From the NCBI RefSeq assembly GCF_937873925.1, contig NZ_CALNAT010000250.1, forward strand, positions 1 through 6,563: a stretch of DNA of 6,563 nucleotides. The letters are read 5' to 3'. A program made the position numbers and the translations under genes. The notes beneath the pieces are model-generated. The model did no database searches and was not told the DNA's origin. It was given only the letters and a program-made list of their open reading frames with translations. This document shows, piece by piece, positions 1-5,573 of this stretch (positions are counted from its first letter, which is position 1; each line of letters begins with the position of its first letter). The stretch is from an uncultured Proteiniphilum sp. Its GTDB lineage: Bacteria > Bacteroidota > Bacteroidia > Bacteroidales > Dysgonomonadaceae.

Positions 1-429
1 CTGGCAATAAAGGCTCTGTGGGATAATGAACTCACTTACTGGCACGGTACCGGACACGGCATCGGACATTTCCTGAATGTCCACGAAGGGCCTCAAAACA
101 TCCGCCTGGAAGAAAATCCGACCCAACTCAGGCCGGGAATGGTTACTTCCAACGAACCCGGGATATATCGCGCCAATCAATATGGTATCCGCATCGAGAA
201 CCTGATTGTGACACAGGAATACAAAAAGACCAAAGAATTCGGCACTTTCTATAATTTTGAGACTATCACGCTTTGTCCCATCGACACCAAGCCGATCGCA
301 AAAAAACTGCTCACCAAAAACGAAATCAAGTGGCTCAACAATTATCATAAAATGGTATACCGGAAACTCAAAAGGTATCTGAACGAAGAGGAAAGAATAT
401 GGTTAAAGCGTAAAACAAAAGCCATATAA
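1..429 (+). CDS. Xaa-Pro aminopeptidase (M24B), C-terminal part only
   Basis: This is the last 142 residues of an open frame that enters from the left edge. The enzyme removes an N-terminal residue from peptides with proline in second position, probably in the cytoplasm. All metal and catalytic positions of the C-terminal half of the pita-bread fold are visible: HGTGH (visible residues 15-19), a following His at 28 (NVHEGP), the NEPG glutamate at 52 and the RIENL glutamate at 66. These match the histidines and two glutamates that hold the di-metal site in aminopeptidase P. From about residue 79 the tail (FYNFETITL, NEIKWLNNYH, EEERIWLK) has the look of the M24_C domain, found in the long, eukaryote-like aminopeptidase P of about 590 residues rather than the shorter E. 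coli PepP type. The two aspartate ligands and the N-terminal domains lie outside the window. The identification is firm; the total length is inferred. Confidence 0.95.
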   Translation: MAIKALWDNELTYWHGTGHGIGHFLNVHEGPQNIRLEENPTQLRPGMVTSNEPGIYRANQYGIRIENLIVTQEYKKTKEFGTFYNFETITLCPIDTKPIAKKLLTKNEIKWLNNYHKMVYRKLKRYLNEEERIWLKRKTKAI

Positions 430-447
430 TTCAACTTATGAGTATGG

Positions 448-511
448 ATTTCAGATTTAAGATTTTGAATTCCCAGGTTCTGAATTCTGAGTTCCAAGTT
501 CCAAGTTCTAA
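448..511. repeat. Degenerate heptamer tandem repeat (RTTYYRR)
   Basis: Nine consecutive seven-base units read ATTTCAG, ATTTAAG, ATTTTGA, ATTCCCA, then one extra G, then GTTCTGA, ATTCTGA, GTTCCAA, GTTCCAA and GTTCTAA. They fit the pattern RTTYYRR with little or no exact repetition, so the period is kept while the letters drift. The tract fills most of the 99-bp spacer between the aminopeptidase and the carbonic-anhydrase-like gene and ends 17 bp before the latter's start codon. I see no promoter motif in the spacer, so the two genes may be co-transcribed through the repeat. Function is unknown. Confidence 0.75.
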
Positions 512-528
512 CAACAAACTTCCGAATT

Positions 529-1056
529 ATGCCCCTTATAAAATCAGTTCGCGGTTTCACACCCGAAATCGGCGGAAATACCTATCTGGCAGACAATGCC
601 ACTATCATTGGAGACGTGATCATCGGCCGCGATTGCAGCATCTGGTTCAATACCGTGCTGCGCGGCGATGTGAACTCCATCCGTATCGGAGACCGGGTAA
701 ATGTACAGGACGGTACGGTCATTCACACATTGTACCAGAAATCGGTATCGGTCATCGGCAATGATGTATCCATCGGCCATAATGCGGTCATCCACGGCGC
801 TGAAGTGAAAGAGGGTGCGCTTATAGGGATGGGCGCCATCGTACTCGATCATGCGGTGGTTGGTGAAGGCGCCATTATCGCTGCCGGCTCCGTAGTACTC
901 AGCGGTACGCAGGTAGAACCGGGCAGCATCTATGCCGGTGTACCGGCTAAATTTGTGAAGAAGGTCGATCCGGAGCAATCCAAAGAGATGAACCAGAAAA
1001 TAGCAAATAACTATTTAATGTATGCAAGTTGGTTTAAAGAGGAGGAAAACAAATAG
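529..1056 (+). CDS. Gamma-class carbonic anhydrase-like protein (left-handed beta-helix)
   Basis: A 175-residue hexapeptide-repeat protein of the gamma carbonic anhydrase / YrdA-PaaY group, which forms trimers of left-handed beta-helices with metal sites between subunits. Repeats of the form [IV]GxxxxI run from about residue 15 to 140 and are followed by a short C-terminal helix. The three expected metal-binding histidines are H66 (VIHT), H84 (IGHN) and H89 (VIHG). The conserved R45-x-D47 pair and Q60-D61, which line the site in Methanosarcina Cam, are also present. The acidic proton-shuttle loop of Cam is absent, as in most bacterial YrdA-like members, so true CO2 hydration is not assured; acyl-transferase-like or purely structural roles are alternatives. 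The protein has no signal peptide and is probably cytoplasmic. The start at 529 gives the usual N-terminus of the family. The gene lies 99 bp after the aminopeptidase, on the same strand. Confidence 0.93.
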   Translation: MPLIKSVRGFTPEIGGNTYLADNATIIGDVIIGRDCSIWFNTVLRGDVNSIRIGDRVNVQDGTVIHTLYQKSVSVIGNDVSIGHNAVIHGAEVKEGALIGMGAIVLDHAVVGEGAIIAAGSVVLSGTQVEPGSIYAGVPAKFVKKVDPEQSKEMNQKIANNYLMYASWFKEEENK

Positions 1057-1076
1057 AAACAGTAAAAATAAACCCA

Positions 1077-1106
1077 CGGGAAATTGATGATTAAAATTCT
1101 TTCCCG
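1077..1106 (+). other. Small inverted repeat after the carbonic anhydrase-like gene
   Basis: CGGGAAA at 1077-1083 pairs perfectly with TTTCCCG at 1100-1106 around a 16-base loop, 20 bases after the stop codon. No T-run follows on either strand, so it is a poor terminator by itself. It could stabilise the mRNA 3' end, with real termination at the next hairpin. Confidence 0.35.
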
Positions 1107-1121
1107 ACAGGTGAATTATAA

Positions 1122-1172
1122 AACGAGGGTGAAACCGTCTTCTAAGATCAGGCATTCACCCCTCGTTCTTTT
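1122..1172. terminator. Bidirectional terminator hairpin between convergent genes
   Basis: AACGAGGGTGAA (1122-1133) pairs with TTCACCCCTCGTT (1155-1167), giving a 12-bp stem with one bulged C and a 21-base loop. On the plus strand it is followed by CTTTTAT; on the minus strand it is followed by TTTATAATT. It lies between the ends of two convergent genes (1056 and 1189) and can serve both. Confidence 0.7.
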
Positions 1173-1188
1173 ATATCGAAGCAGTAGG

Positions 1189-1629
1189 TTAATCTTTTAA
1201 CACACAGGAAATATACTCATTCCCGTTAGAATCCGTCAATACGGCAGGTTGATCGGCTTTTGTCAGGGATGCACTCTTCATCGGTCGTAATTCGTAGATA
1301 TGTACCGGGTTATATTTCATGGTCCAGAGGAAGGGGAACAGGAAAAACAGCCCACCGACAATGGCTCCCACATCAACTGTTTCATTTCTCTCAAGCACGG
1401 TATGCAACGTTTCATATCCCTCCAACTCTAAGCGGACAGCCGTCGAACTTCCCACAATTTTGGTATCGGAATAAGAATAAGGAGTAACTCCCTTGTATTC
1501 TCCATTCATATACACTTTTGCCCCGTTCGGTTCCGATTGAATCAACGTAGTGCTGGAGCAACTGGCAAATAACACTGCAACCGCCAGTAACATCGCGGCA
1601 GTTCTCATAAAGATAGATTTTTGTGTCAT
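1189..1629 (-). CDS. PEGA-domain lipoprotein
   Basis: A 146-residue predicted lipoprotein. It has a basic start (K4, R9), a hydrophobic stretch at about 11-22 and a lipobox-like FASC with Cys24, where the lipid would be attached. Residues 27-81 form a PEGA domain: SEPNGAKVYMNG, then EYKGVTPY, then a strand ending in LELEGYE. PEGA domains are small beta-folds, typical of cell-envelope and surface-layer proteins. Residues about 87-104 (DVGAIVGGLFFLFPFLWTM) are strongly hydrophobic and could be a membrane segment; this Gly-rich piece ending in FLWTMKY recurs, as I recall, in Bacteroidota PEGA lipoproteins. The C-terminal 30 residues are polar. The start at 1629 gives a normal lipoprotein signal and has an A-rich leader. 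A good -7 promoter element lies just upstream, and the gene is divergent from the beta-barrel gene at 1858. The molecular role is unknown; export and anchoring to an envelope membrane are inferred. Confidence 0.85.
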   Translation of the reverse strand: MTQKSIFMRTAAMLLAVAVLFASCSSTTLIQSEPNGAKVYMNGEYKGVTPYSYSDTKIVGSSTAVRLELEGYETLHTVLERNETVDVGAIVGGLFFLFPFLWTMKYNPVHIYELRPMKSASLTKADQPAVLTDSNGNEYISCVLKD

Positions 1630-1657
1630 ATTAATTTTTTTAATGTTAATAATTCCT

Positions 1658-1692
1658 CAAAGGTATAAAATTTTTATTATTCCTTTAACAAA
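1658..1692 (-). promoter_or_regulatory. Bacteroidota-type promoter of the PEGA lipoprotein gene
   Basis: On the minus strand TACCTTTG (1665-1658) is an exact TAnnTTTG -7 element. A TTTTG (1693-1689) lies 23 bases further upstream, slightly longer than the usual 19-21 spacing to the -33 TTTG. Transcription would start near 1651, leaving a leader of about 20 bases before the start codon at 1629. Confidence 0.5.
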
Positions 1693-1758
1693 ACCCCTTA
1701 ACCTTAAAAATATTTTTTATTCATGTTTATTAACTTTATTCAAGCAGCGTTTATTGAT

Positions 1759-1788
1759 TTTGTGCATCTTAAATAATAAATACATTTT
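1759..1788 (+). promoter_or_regulatory. Possible promoter of the beta-barrel/lipoprotein pair
   Basis: TTTG at 1759-1762 and TACATTTT at 1781-1788 (seven of eight matches to TAnnTTTG counting the free positions) are 18 bases apart, close to the Bacteroidota -33/-7 arrangement. The leader to the start at 1858 would be about 60 bases and is A/T-rich. The spacer and the last base of the -7 are imperfect. Confidence 0.3.
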
Positions 1789-1857
1789 ATGAGTGAATAT
1801 TTCCATTAAGCTAAATGTTCCGTATTGCCTTTAGTATAAACAATAACAATTTTAATT

Positions 1858-2634
1858 ATGAAGAACCCCTTATTATTGCTACTCCTGCTTGGTTCCTTGT
1901 CATCTGTTAAAGCGCAACAATCTTCCCATTTCCGGATCGGAATCGAATATGGTACGTTTGAGATGGCGGGGGAGATCGATGACCGCTGGGAATTTCGTCA
2001 AACCCAAAGTCGTTACCCCGTTCAGGAAAGTTATTCCGGAAGTGAAAACGCCATAGGCGAAGGGGAGGCTCATTATGCGGGTTTAAAATCGGAACTTTCT
2101 ATGTGGGACGACCGGCTCACGCTCGCGTCGGGATTACGCTACACCCACATAAACGAGCGGATCTCCCCCTCAAGAGGTCCCCAACTTTATCTGTTCCATC
2201 CGTCGGAGCAGGGGGTTGAACTTTTTCGCATTTACGGAATGAACGAATCTCTCGGCTATGTAAGCATTCCTTTAGAGGCGGATATACTATTATGGGGACG
2301 ACTCAGTAATTGGCAAGGTTACGTGAAAGGGGGCATACAGGCAGGAATGAAAGTACATGGGAGCACGGACCTTGATTTTGTTTCGAAAGAGATGGAAAAG
2401 TACCAAGATGAAATACTTGCCGCAGCCGGAAAAGCGCCATCCGACTTTTTTTCGAATGCCTATGCCAGTATCGGATTACGCCTTATCCTTAACAACGGGA
2501 TCCGTTTATCGATCGAAGGCGTATTTCCTCCGGTTTTTCTCACAAAAGACAATTTCTCGCTGCTTACCTCTCAATCATTCGGGGGTGTACAGTTTATGAT
2601 CTCAACCCCGGTCAATCTCTTTTCAACAAAGTAA
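1858..2634 (+). CDS. Predicted outer-membrane beta-barrel protein, function unknown
   Basis: A 258-residue exported protein. The signal peptide has a run of seven leucines and a likely cleavage after VKA (residue 19), before QQSSHF. The mature part shows alternating polar/hydrophobic strands rich in Tyr, Gly and Leu with paired strand patterns (RIGIEYGTFEMAG, HYAGLKSELSMW, LTLASGLRYTHI, LGYVSIPLEADILL, YVKGGIQAGMKV, YASIGLRLIL, IRLSIEGVF, GGVQFMIS). This is typical of small outer-membrane barrels of the OMP_b-brl/PorT type. A charged helical insert at about 170-196 (SKEMEKYQDEILAAAGK) would be a loop or plug. The terminal residues (LFSTK) lack the classical C-terminal Phe. The gene is followed after 22 bp by a lipoprotein gene and is probably co-transcribed with it, which suggests the two proteins act together at the outer membrane. 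I do not recognise a specific family or substrate. Confidence 0.75.
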   Translation: MKNPLLLLLLLGSLSSVKAQQSSHFRIGIEYGTFEMAGEIDDRWEFRQTQSRYPVQESYSGSENAIGEGEAHYAGLKSELSMWDDRLTLASGLRYTHINERISPSRGPQLYLFHPSEQGVELFRIYGMNESLGYVSIPLEADILLWGRLSNWQGYVKGGIQAGMKVHGSTDLDFVSKEMEKYQDEILAAAGKAPSDFFSNAYASIGLRLILNNGIRLSIEGVFPPVFLTKDNFSLLTSQSFGGVQFMISTPVNLFSTK

Positions 2635-2656
2635 AAAAGTTTAAAAAGTTTCAATC

Positions 2657-3262
2657 ATGAAGTATATCAATCTCTTTTCCTTTATGCTTATCCTTGTCAT
2701 CGCGGCAGGATGCGCACGTGATTTTGATTACCGCATCTCCAACTCGGTATTTATTGAAGACGGCGAGAATCCCGGGCTTCCCATCTATTCGGAAAAAGGG
2801 TACAACAGTTTCGGGGTCTATTGGGAATTAACACCATTAACGACTGAACAACTCCATGATCCATCAAAAATAGTAGTAAAAAATGATTCATGCCATATCC
2901 ATCTCTCCGGATCTATAGGCCAGACCTCTCACACGTTGGTGATATCCCTTCCGGAGTATATCCCCGGCGCTTTTACGGAGTTGCTCTCCCTGAACAATAA
3001 AAACTTCAACTTGACCGGACCGGAGTGTGCGATCTCCCTGCTTTCCGGCGCTTATCCAAGAAAGTTGAAAATCCTGGAGGGAACGTTTACGATTAAACGA
3101 GCACAGAACATGTATGTGGATAAGGAAATGGAAAGTGTGATCTTATCCGGTATATTTTCATTTAAAGCAACCGTAGACGACATACCGGTAACATTTTCCA
3201 ACGGACGGTTCGATATGCGGTTCGGAGATGAGAATTTCTTCTACCTGCAAGAAGAGGATTGA
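2657..3262 (+). CDS. Lipoprotein of unknown function, partner of the upstream barrel
   Basis: A 201-residue predicted lipoprotein: K2 followed by a hydrophobic segment and the lipobox IAAGC, with Cys19 as the lipidated residue. The mature part is almost all predicted beta-strand, with short turns and no cysteine pair except C83/C124. The N-terminal segment PGLPIYSEKGYNSFGVYWE (residues 39-57) resembles, from memory, a motif at the start of several Bacteroidota lipoproteins; the C-terminal half (LEGTFTIKRAQ, VILSGIFSFKATV, NGRFDMRF) looks like one side of a beta-sandwich. The start is preceded by two copies of AAAAAGTTT (2634-2651), an A-rich leader suited to this phylum. It sits 22 bp after the barrel gene on the same strand. 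I cannot assign a function: surface binding or barrel accessory are guesses. It ends 35 bp from the convergent U32 gene; I see no strong terminator between them. Confidence 0.75.
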   Translation: MKYINLFSFMLILVIAAGCARDFDYRISNSVFIEDGENPGLPIYSEKGYNSFGVYWELTPLTTEQLHDPSKIVVKNDSCHIHLSGSIGQTSHTLVISLPEYIPGAFTELLSLNNKNFNLTGPECAISLLSGAYPRKLKILEGTFTIKRAQNMYVDKEMESVILSGIFSFKATVDDIPVTFSNGRFDMRFGDENFFYLQEED

Positions 3263-3297
3263 GGCACGAACTTCACGAAAACGAAAGCCGGAATTCC

Positions 3298-4566
3298 TTA
3301 TCTCTCGTGTGCCGTTCCTTTCCGGTTGGCTGCTACCATTTTATAGAGCTGGTCGTTGGGACGTATCTTTTCATTGGTTTTGATGGAGAAATGGTTTCCT
3401 TTTACCGCTTCAGGAACAGCGACCAGGTCCACCCTTATATCATCGGCGGTAACAAAGACGGCACCGGTGGTAGGCCCGGTGATCAGTAATTCGTCTCCCG
3501 GTTTGACCGATTGTGTCTCCACCAGGAACTCCGTTACGCCGAGCTTTCCAAAATGCTTGACGGCTTTCCCTACATACACCTTTCGTTTTGTGGCTCCCGA
3601 TCCGTATCGGTGCGTCCACTCTCCCAACCGTTGTCCGAGATAATAGCTATCCCAGAATCCGCGGTTGAAGACGGTGGCGAGGCGTTCGTTCCAGTTGTTT
3701 ATCTTCTCTTTCGTATATGTGTCGTTGCAATATGCCTGTACCGCCTCTTTGTAGCATGATACCACCACCCGCACATATTCCGGCCCCCTGGCACGTCCTT
3801 CGATTTTGAACACCCGTACCCCGGCATCCATCATCTTATTCATGAAATGGATGGTCTTGAGATCTTTGGGAGACATGATATATTCATTATCGATCTCCAG
3901 TTCTATCTCGCTGTCCCTGTCCTTCACAATATACCCCCGGCGGCAGATCTGGTTGCACGCGCCCCGGTTGGCAGAAAGGTCTTTTTCGTGCAGGCTGAGG
4001 TAACACTTCCCCGAAACCGCCATACATAAGGCGCCGTGCGAGAACATCTCGATGCGGATCAACTCTCCCGACGGCCCTTTGATCTGCTGATCTACGATAT
4101 CCCGATAAATAGCGGTCACCTGATCCATATTCAGCTCGCGCGCCAGCACCACCACATCGGCGAACTGCGCGTAAAACTTCAACGATTCGGTATTGCTAAT
4201 ATTCAACTGGGTCGATAGATGCACCTCCACCCCGATACTCCGGGCATACATCAACACCGCCACATCGGCCGCAATGACGGCCGAAAGGTTCGCCTCCTTC
4301 GCAGCATCCACGATCTTCCGCATCAGTTCCATATCGTTGTCGTAGATGATGGTGTTGACCGTAAGATAACTCTTTATATTGTGATCGCGGCAGATACCCG
4401 CAATATTGTGCAGATCGGCAATGGTGAAATTGTTGGAAAATCTGGCGCGCATATTCAATCCTTCGATACCGAAGTAGACAGAATCCGCCCCGCCCTGGAT
4501 AGCCGCCGTAAGCGATTCGTAGGACCCTGCCGGCGCCATTATTTCATAATCCTGAATAGATTTCAT
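3298..4566 (-). CDS. U32-family protein (TrhP/YegQ-like), probable RNA hydroxylase
   Basis: A 422-residue protein with the full U32 signature at residues 173-191: E173-M-F, G178-A-L-C181, then G186-K-C188-Y-L-S191. With C204 and C208 (RGACNQIC) this makes the four-cysteine set known in the family to bind an Fe-S cluster. The N-terminal part (MAPAGSYESLTAAIQGGADSVYFG) is the barrel start typical of U32. FNRGF at 300-304 and a C-terminal beta-domain at about 328-412 complete the YegQ-like layout. U32 proteins were named collagenase-like peptidases, but characterised members (TrhP/YegQ for tRNA U34, RlhA for 23S rRNA) act in prephenate-dependent RNA hydroxylation. Which RNA this one modifies cannot be told from sequence reading; length and layout favour the TrhP-type group. 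It is cytoplasmic, without a signal peptide. The 3' end converges on the lipoprotein gene at 3262. The leader contains an inverted repeat over the start codon. Confidence 0.92.
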   Translation of the reverse strand: MKSIQDYEIMAPAGSYESLTAAIQGGADSVYFGIEGLNMRARFSNNFTIADLHNIAGICRDHNIKSYLTVNTIIYDNDMELMRKIVDAAKEANLSAVIAADVAVLMYARSIGVEVHLSTQLNISNTESLKFYAQFADVVVLARELNMDQVTAIYRDIVDQQIKGPSGELIRIEMFSHGALCMAVSGKCYLSLHEKDLSANRGACNQICRRGYIVKDRDSEIELEIDNEYIMSPKDLKTIHFMNKMMDAGVRVFKIEGRARGPEYVRVVVSCYKEAVQAYCNDTYTKEKINNWNERLATVFNRGFWDSYYLGQRLGEWTHRYGSGATKRKVYVGKAVKHFGKLGVTEFLVETQSVKPGDELLITGPTTGAVFVTADDIRVDLVAVPEAVKGNHFSIKTNEKIRPNDQLYKMVAANRKGTAHER

Positions 4567-4601
4567 ACGACAATATTTATTTTTAACGCCAAGGTCGTAT
4601 G
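4564..4601 (-). promoter_or_regulatory. Leader inverted repeat covering the U32 start codon
   Basis: CATACGAC at 4564-4571 is the exact reverse complement of GTCGTATG at 4594-4601. In the mRNA the downstream arm contains the AUG start, and the 22-base loop holds the A-rich leader. A mismatch and two further A-U pairs extend the stem. Folding would place the start codon and the A-rich initiation region inside a stem-loop. Confidence 0.35.
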
Positions 4602-4628
4602 GAACTCGTTATTGTCATGTTCCCGGAT

Positions 4629-4641
4629 GAGAACGGTTCTC
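4629..4641. repeat. Perfect short palindrome in the U32 leader
   Basis: GAGAACGGTTCTC is a perfect 6-bp inverted repeat around a single G. It lies between the candidate -7 element at 4678-4685 and the start codon at 4566, so it would be in the 5' leader. It could be a small hairpin or a protein-binding site; nothing favours one choice. Confidence 0.3.
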
Positions 4642-4677
4642 TTGCTCGTTTCATTACTTTGCTATGACTTACAGGCA

Positions 4678-4685
4678 CAAAAGTA
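4678..4685 (-). promoter_or_regulatory. Candidate -7 element for the U32 gene
   Basis: On the minus strand TACTTTTG is an exact TAnnTTTG match placed directly after the thioredoxin terminator, where a new promoter would be expected. No TTTG is found at the -33 distance, which falls in the terminator hairpin. The leader would be about 105 bases long. Confidence 0.4.
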
Positions 4686-4686
4686 C

Positions 4687-4721
4687 AAAAAAAACGGATG
4701 CATCCATTATGAATACATCCG
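4687..4721 (-). terminator. Rho-independent terminator of the thioredoxin gene
   Basis: On the minus strand CGGATGTATTC pairs with GGATGCATCCG (11 bp including two G-U pairs; 4695-4721) around a five-base loop and is followed at once by eight T residues (4694-4687). A smaller ACCGG/CCGGT hairpin (4726-4744) lies between it and the stop codon. This is the strongest terminator in the window. Confidence 0.88.
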
Positions 4722-4746
4722 CACTACCGGCCATCACTTCCGGTTT

Positions 4747-5265
4747 TTATGATTTTTTCAGTAGCACTTCCTCAATAGCCTGTTTGAAAGCGTCTTTCGG
4801 AAGCGCTCCCTGTGCCATCTGCGGCGCTTCGCCCATCGGACAGAAGAGCAAAGAAGGGATACTCCGGATACCGAATTCGGCTGCCAGTTGTTGTTCCGCT
4901 TCAGTATCCACTTTGTAGATATAGATCTCTCCGTCATATTCGTTGGCGAGTTCTTCCAGAATAGGAGCGATCATTTTACAGGGGCCGCACCAATCCGCGT
5001 AAAAGTCAATAATACACGGCTTGTCGCCCAGATAGACCCATTGATCGGGATTTTTCTCGAAGTTGGCCACTTTCTGCAAAAAGTCGGCTCTGGTTAAATA
5101 AATTGTTTTTTTTGATGTCGTTGTTGTCATACTATTTTCTGTTTTTGTTACGTTTGTTTCCTGATTTGTTCCCGCATCGTTTGAAGCGGTTTTCCGGTCG
5201 GCACTGTTACATGAAGGCAGTATAAATACAAGGGCTGCTGCCGTTATTAAGAGATTTGTTTTCAT
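4747..5265 (-). CDS. Lipoprotein thioredoxin (CGPC active site)
   Basis: A 172-residue thioredoxin with an N-terminal lipoprotein signal: K3, a hydrophobic stretch and the lipobox LPSC, with Cys19. A polar linker rich in Asn, Thr, Ser and Lys fills residues 20-53. The thioredoxin domain (about 54-172) has the active site W92-C93-G-P-C96-K, the buried D87 (IDFYADWC) and the cis-proline P137 (RSIPS), so it should be a working dithiol oxidoreductase. The usual location from this start is the periplasmic side of a membrane, where it could reduce or isomerise protein disulfides or serve cytochrome maturation or peroxide defence. Two extra cysteines, C84 and C142, lie in the domain. Met46, coded at 5128-5130 after an A-rich stretch, could start a 127-residue cytoplasmic form. 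A strong terminator follows. The next gene upstream on this strand ends 308 bp away. Confidence 0.92.
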   Translation of the reverse strand: MKTNLLITAAALVFILPSCNSADRKTASNDAGTNQETNVTKTENSMTTTTSKKTIYLTRADFLQKVANFEKNPDQWVYLGDKPCIIDFYADWCGPCKMIAPILEELANEYDGEIYIYKVDTEAEQQLAAEFGIRSIPSLLFCPMGEAPQMAQGALPKDAFKQAIEEVLLKKS

Positions 5266-5319
5266 ATGATTACTTTATTTTTAACATGAATATGTATGGA
5301 ACTTTTTCGTTAGACAGGA

Positions 5320-5343
5320 ACAGAGTAAACTTATTTACTTTGT
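5320..5343. repeat. Inverted repeat upstream of the thioredoxin gene
   Basis: ACAGAGTAAA (5320-5329) and TTTACTTTGT (5334-5343) form a 10-bp dyad with a four-base centre and one imperfect pair. It lies 55-78 bp before the thioredoxin start codon. It may be an operator or a leader hairpin; in the thioredoxin mRNA the odd pair is A-C rather than G-U, which favours a DNA-level site if it matters at all. Confidence 0.3.
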
Positions 5344-5382
5344 CGAGTGCAGCACTATTTCGAAAGCTGTAGGAGCAGAGAC

Positions 5383-5390
5383 CAAATTTA
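5383..5390 (-). promoter_or_regulatory. Candidate -7 element for the thioredoxin gene
   Basis: On the minus strand TAAATTTG matches TAnnTTTG exactly. No TTTG lies at the -33 distance. The leader would be about 110 bases and would include the dyad at 5320-5343. Confidence 0.3.
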
Positions 5391-5457
5391 TTAGAACTAT
5401 GCCACAGCGAGAAACAGTAGAATAAATTCAAAAAGTCTAACTTTAGGGAACGGGAAT

Positions 5458-5497
5458 GATCAGCTAATTTAACGATTTATCGATCTGTTGATTTGTT
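5458..5497. repeat. Degenerate octamer tandem repeat in a 308-bp intergenic region
   Basis: Five consecutive eight-base units read GATCAGCT, AATTTAAC, GATTTATC, GATCTGTT and GATTTGTT, roughly RATYTRWY. The tract lies in the 308-bp stretch 5266-5573 between the thioredoxin gene and the small membrane protein gene. Apart from it, a dyad at 5320-5343, a candidate -7 element at 5383-5390 and a weaker dyad (GATTTG 5490-5495 with CAAATC 5510-5515), I see no gene or RNA in that stretch. Confidence 0.5.
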
Positions 5498-5573
5498 GTC
5501 AGTAATTATCAAATCGGCACATCCTTACCTCATTAAATCGACTTACATAGACGTTTCAGCGTTCATTAAAAAA

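Noticed and set aside
345..560. Minus-strand open frame across the aminopeptidase end and the heptamer repeat
   Set aside because: The repeated residues (LRIQNLGIQNL) simply translate the seven-base repeat; it overlaps real coding sequence at both ends.
438..764. Plus-strand open frame of 108 codons overlapping the start of the carbonic anhydrase-like gene
   Set aside because: It begins in the heptamer repeat and then runs out of frame through a well-conserved gene; the translation has no recognisable domain.
544..978. Minus-strand open frame of 144 codons opposite the carbonic anhydrase-like gene
   Set aside because: It lies fully inside a firmly identified gene and has no domain, signal or leader.
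3263..3326. Inverted repeats (GGCAC/GTGCC and CCGGAA/TTCCGG) between the convergent lipoprotein and U32 genes
   Set aside because: Stems are only 5-6 bp with long loops, lack T-runs and reach into the U32 coding end, so they do not support a terminator.
4219..4752. Plus-strand open frame of 177 codons opposite the U32 gene and across its leader
   Set aside because: It is antisense to the U32 coding sequence and runs through the thioredoxin terminator; the product is His/Arg-rich with no pattern of a real protein.
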